Below are positions 61,410 through 64,000 of a stretch of 64,000 nt of DNA, piece by piece. The stretch's first letter is position 1. Each line of letters starts with the position of its first letter. This DNA comes from Nannochloropsis salina CCMP1776 (taxonomy: Eukaryota; Sar; Eustigmatophyceae; Eustigmatales; Monodopsidaceae), in NCBI GenBank assembly GCA_004565275.1, contig SDOX01000019.1:182340-246339 (forward strand). The letters run 5' to 3'. Under the pieces are notes generated by a model. It saw only the letters and a program-made list of their open reading frames with translations, was not told the origin of the DNA and ran no database searches. Both the position numbers and the translations under genes were made by a program.

Positions 61410-62321
61410 GAAATGTGAGGTACCAAATTCTACAAATCTTTAATATGCGTCAAGAACTACATGGGATAGCCTCTTTGGACCATTCAACCCTTTTTTAGGG
61501 CGCCATAAGCTACTTTGAAAGCTATTCAATGACAATAAATTTGAATTTGTCTTCAGAGCGGGGTGTCGTCATCAGCAGCACCTAAACTTCAACGTTCAAC
61601 GGGTGACTTTGAGTCCGATAAAATTGTTATTTAGGTATGACGGATTTGAGTCAATTCTTCCATTTCTTCTACTTGAGGTCTTTCCGGAAATGATTCAAAA
61701 ATAGAGAAATCATAGGCACAAGGAGAGATTACAGCTTGAATGGATGGCATCAAGCCATAAATACGTTGGCTATTGGAAGATAACCTCCTCTTCCGCTATG
61801 TTTCTGAGATCCCAATTGCCGCCACCTTTTTAAACCTCGCAAAGCTCGTCTCATGACCTTTCTTCGTTCCCACTTGAGTGTAAGAGCTTTGACATAATGC
61901 AATTTTGCCCGTGTCAACTTTTAGCTCCCCTTGATCTCTAATCATTGCCTGGCTCCTTTATTGACCTGCTTAATTGTAATTTCATTCTGCCATGGCTGTT
62001 GCGTAATTCAGAAAATGATTGCGTATAAAGAAATTTGACATTTAATCTTTTGCGTCACCAACAGAGTACGAGATGAAAAGAACAAATACATTTATCTTGA
62101 TTTTGCGAACCGGTCACTCGTGGCCCCGTTTGGGTCATAGAAGGGGTAGGGAGGGTTGATCCAGCCTTGATTTTTTTAAAAGCCTCTGAATCCCTCTTAC
62201 GGATACGGAAGTGTATTACACAAATATTTGAGTGACAAGGTATCGCTGCCACTTGTCATAGCAATCAGTTATTGAAAGCAAGCATTCCTAGCTCTTCATC
62301 ACGTTTTCTATCCCTTTTCTA
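61410..62321. other. Intergenic, 0.9 kb
   Basis: Upstream of the tandem kinase (-) and downstream of RibD (-). It is A/T-richer than the flanking genes, with no protein-like frame. It should hold the kinase promoter. Confidence 0.45.
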
Positions 62322-63912
62322 TCAAAGCGTTGCAGTATCGTCTACAGTCAAACTCAACAAACACGCCTTGGTTCCCACTGCGTCACAGCTCATCACTGAC
62401 ATCTTCATAGGTCGACCAAACTGACGACCTATGAAATCCGGATCATCCACCCCGTCCAAATCGTCCGCCTCCTGCAGTGTCGCGTGTATCCACAGGTCTT
62501 GCACCACTCCCGCCTTGACCGCCCGTTTCGCCCCCTCGGGACACAGCAACCAGAGGGCGGAGAGCAGCCCTAGGCCGTGCATATACTTTCCCACCGCCAG
62601 TGGGTCCGTGGGCATGGCTATCACCTCGACACCGCGGCCCTCCAGCACCTCCACTGCTGCTTCTTGTCCGGCTATGCTGATGGTTAGTACCACCTTCCGC
62701 ACACTCGCTTTCTTGTGTTTTGCCCACTCCACGGGCAGGGCACTCAGATCGTTCGCCAACACGATCCGAACTACCTCGTCCTGCAGGAGTCCGGCAGTCT
62801 GCAGGGCCGCCACCGTTTGCAAGCCCTCTCCCTTCACGTTGAAATCGACCACAATCGCGTCGATCATCTCCAAGGCCTTCCCCCCGTCTCCGAGCTGGAC
62901 TGTAGCGGGCGCCGGGCGGACAAAGTCCTGGCGCGAGTAGGTCAAGGGGAGGAAACCCAGGGGGGTCCCATGCTGTACCCGGTGCACGAAAGGCCGGTTC
63001 AATGCCTGACATTTCCCCTCCTCACAGCCCACCACCACCTCCACCCCATTGTCCGCCAGCCGGGCCAGGCCCTTGCCGCCAACGAGGGGGAAGGGATCGA
63101 CCATGCCCGCCACCACTTTCTTGATCCCGGCCTCCAACAATGCGTCAACGCATGGCGGCGTCTTTCCGTGATGGTTGCACGGCTCCAATGTCACGTAGAC
63201 CGTTCCCCCCCTGGCCCTGTCGCCTGCCTCCTTGAGGGCGAAGACCTCCGCGTGGGGTTGTCCGGCTTTGGGATGGAAGCCTTCTCCCACTACCACCCCT
63301 TCTTGGTCAAGTATCACGCAACCGACCACGGGGTTGGGTCGTGTTTTTCCAAGAGCCTGAGCGGCCAGATGCAAAGCACGGCGCATGTGTTTGCGGTCCG
63401 ATTCGGAGTACGAAGGTTCTTGTATCTCTGCCATTGACTCTTCGTCAACCTCCATTGTAAAAGCTACAGTCGGGTAGCGGGTGATATTCCGCAGTGCGAT
63501 AGAAGATAATAAAGTTGAGAATATCAGTGCGTGAGTTGATATTCATTGCCATGCAAGAGCGTGAGTTCACGTGTTAGACAGGGTTAGGGCCGGTCAGTTG
63601 AACACATTTGTTCGTCATTAGCCCCCGAGGGACATCTGATAAATCCCTTATGTTCGTGAGTAATCATGCCGGATCGCATTAGTTCAACATCCTGACGAAA
63701 AAAGTCGACACATACATACTTGAGGCAGCCAAAGCTAAGAAAGGGCGGAGCGGGTGACAAATTCGGCCGCCCTGGAAGGGCCTCTCCGTGTACTTAATTG
63801 GCCCAACCCGCTGACACAGGGCGTGCGAGGACAAGATGAAAGACGTAGCTGCCGGAAGGAGGAATACCAGAGCAAAAATTGGCACGCGATTATCCACCAA
63901 AAATTGCTTCAT
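62322..63912 (-). CDS. RIBD: Plastid-targeted riboflavin deaminase (RibD/PyrD-like)
   Basis: Riboflavin-pathway deaminase acting on the diaminopyrimidine formed from GTP. Two minus-strand exons, 63720-63912 and 62322-63463, join in frame (phase 1) to 444 aa. Exon 1 encodes a signal peptide with an ASAF-like site: VPIFALVFLLPAATSFILSS. A basic transit region follows, so import into the complex plastid is expected. The deaminase domain has RPNPVVGCVILD, the zinc motif GQPHAEVFALKEAG (His near residue 135) and the second zinc motif LEPCNHHGKTPPCVDALL. The C-terminal half occupies the place of the RibD reductase but lacks the SLDG segment of the substrate/NADPH site, and the usual EGG motif reads PEGAKRAV. 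It is therefore probably a deaminase only, as in plant PyrD. Without exon 1 translation could start at the ATG 63455, giving a protein with no presequence. Confidence 0.9.
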
Positions 63913-64000
63913 ACAGCCCAGTTGCAGCGCAGCCCCCTCAACAGCAATGTGACGTGCGGTTCTGTGGTGGGCGTGGAGGTTTGTGAAATGTCGGGGCGAT

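Noticed and set aside
1-64000. Mobile or virus-derived elements
   Set aside because: I found no reverse transcriptase, integrase, transposase or capsid-like frame and no long terminal repeats. The repeats seen are short and local.

Overview
The window is nuclear DNA of a photosynthetic stramenopile, most likely a eustigmatophyte alga of the Nannochloropsis/Microchloropsis kind (inference). The support is: eukaryotic genes with short GT-AG introns; GC-rich, densely packed genes on both strands; CCCT/GGGA-rich spacers and introns; and nuclear genes whose products begin with a signal peptide followed by an ASAF-like cleavage motif, the bipartite targeting used to reach a four-membrane plastid. 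I see no virus-like element, transposon or CRISPR array.

Layout, left to right. A membrane-anchored PP2C phosphatase (753-2107, +) converges on the UFM1 E3 ligase UFL1 (2649-5312, -). A tandem array of ~67-bp units (about 5580-6135) runs straight into a tRNA-Val(UAC) gene (6136-6208). A gamma-carbonic-anhydrase-like protein (6755-7591, +) converges on a 1723-residue armadillo-repeat protein (8498-13669, -). Then come a rhamnose-synthesis epimerase/reductase (14136-15740, +), an ISCA-type Fe-S carrier (16422-17219, -), the GTPase DRG2 (17817-20384, -), a peroxiredoxin (21006-21729, +), UDP-glucuronate decarboxylase (23145-25323, +), plastid KASII (26555-28613, +) and a FadE-type acyl-CoA dehydrogenase (29826-33009, -).

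The right half holds a 6.5-kb single-exon chorein/PH/PX protein (34125-40673, +), a DOT1-fold methyltransferase (40875-41546, -), two unrecognised membrane proteins (42425-42661, - and 43076-44224, +), a secreted alanine-rich protein with a GPI-like tail (45293-46984, +), the exosome nuclease RRP6 (48385-51972, +), a small plastid-targeted basic protein (53143-53990, -), an Mbb1/HCF107-type HAT-repeat factor (54598-58381, +), a kinase with two Aurora-type domains in one chain (59175-61409, -), and a plastid-targeted riboflavin deaminase with a spliced presequence exon (62322-63912, -).

The genes are mostly unrelated housekeeping functions rather than a pathway cluster. Two loose themes are nucleotide-sugar synthesis (rhamnose and xylose donors) and lipid metabolism (plastid KASII making fatty acids, FadE-type dehydrogenase degrading them). 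Exon coordinates for split genes are given in each entry. I derived them by matching reading frame, GT/AG borders and known family sequence. No transcript evidence was available. The most unusual items are the tRNA-capped repeat array, the tandem Aurora kinase, the spliced plastid leader of RibD, and the carbonic-anhydrase-like protein that lacks one zinc ligand.
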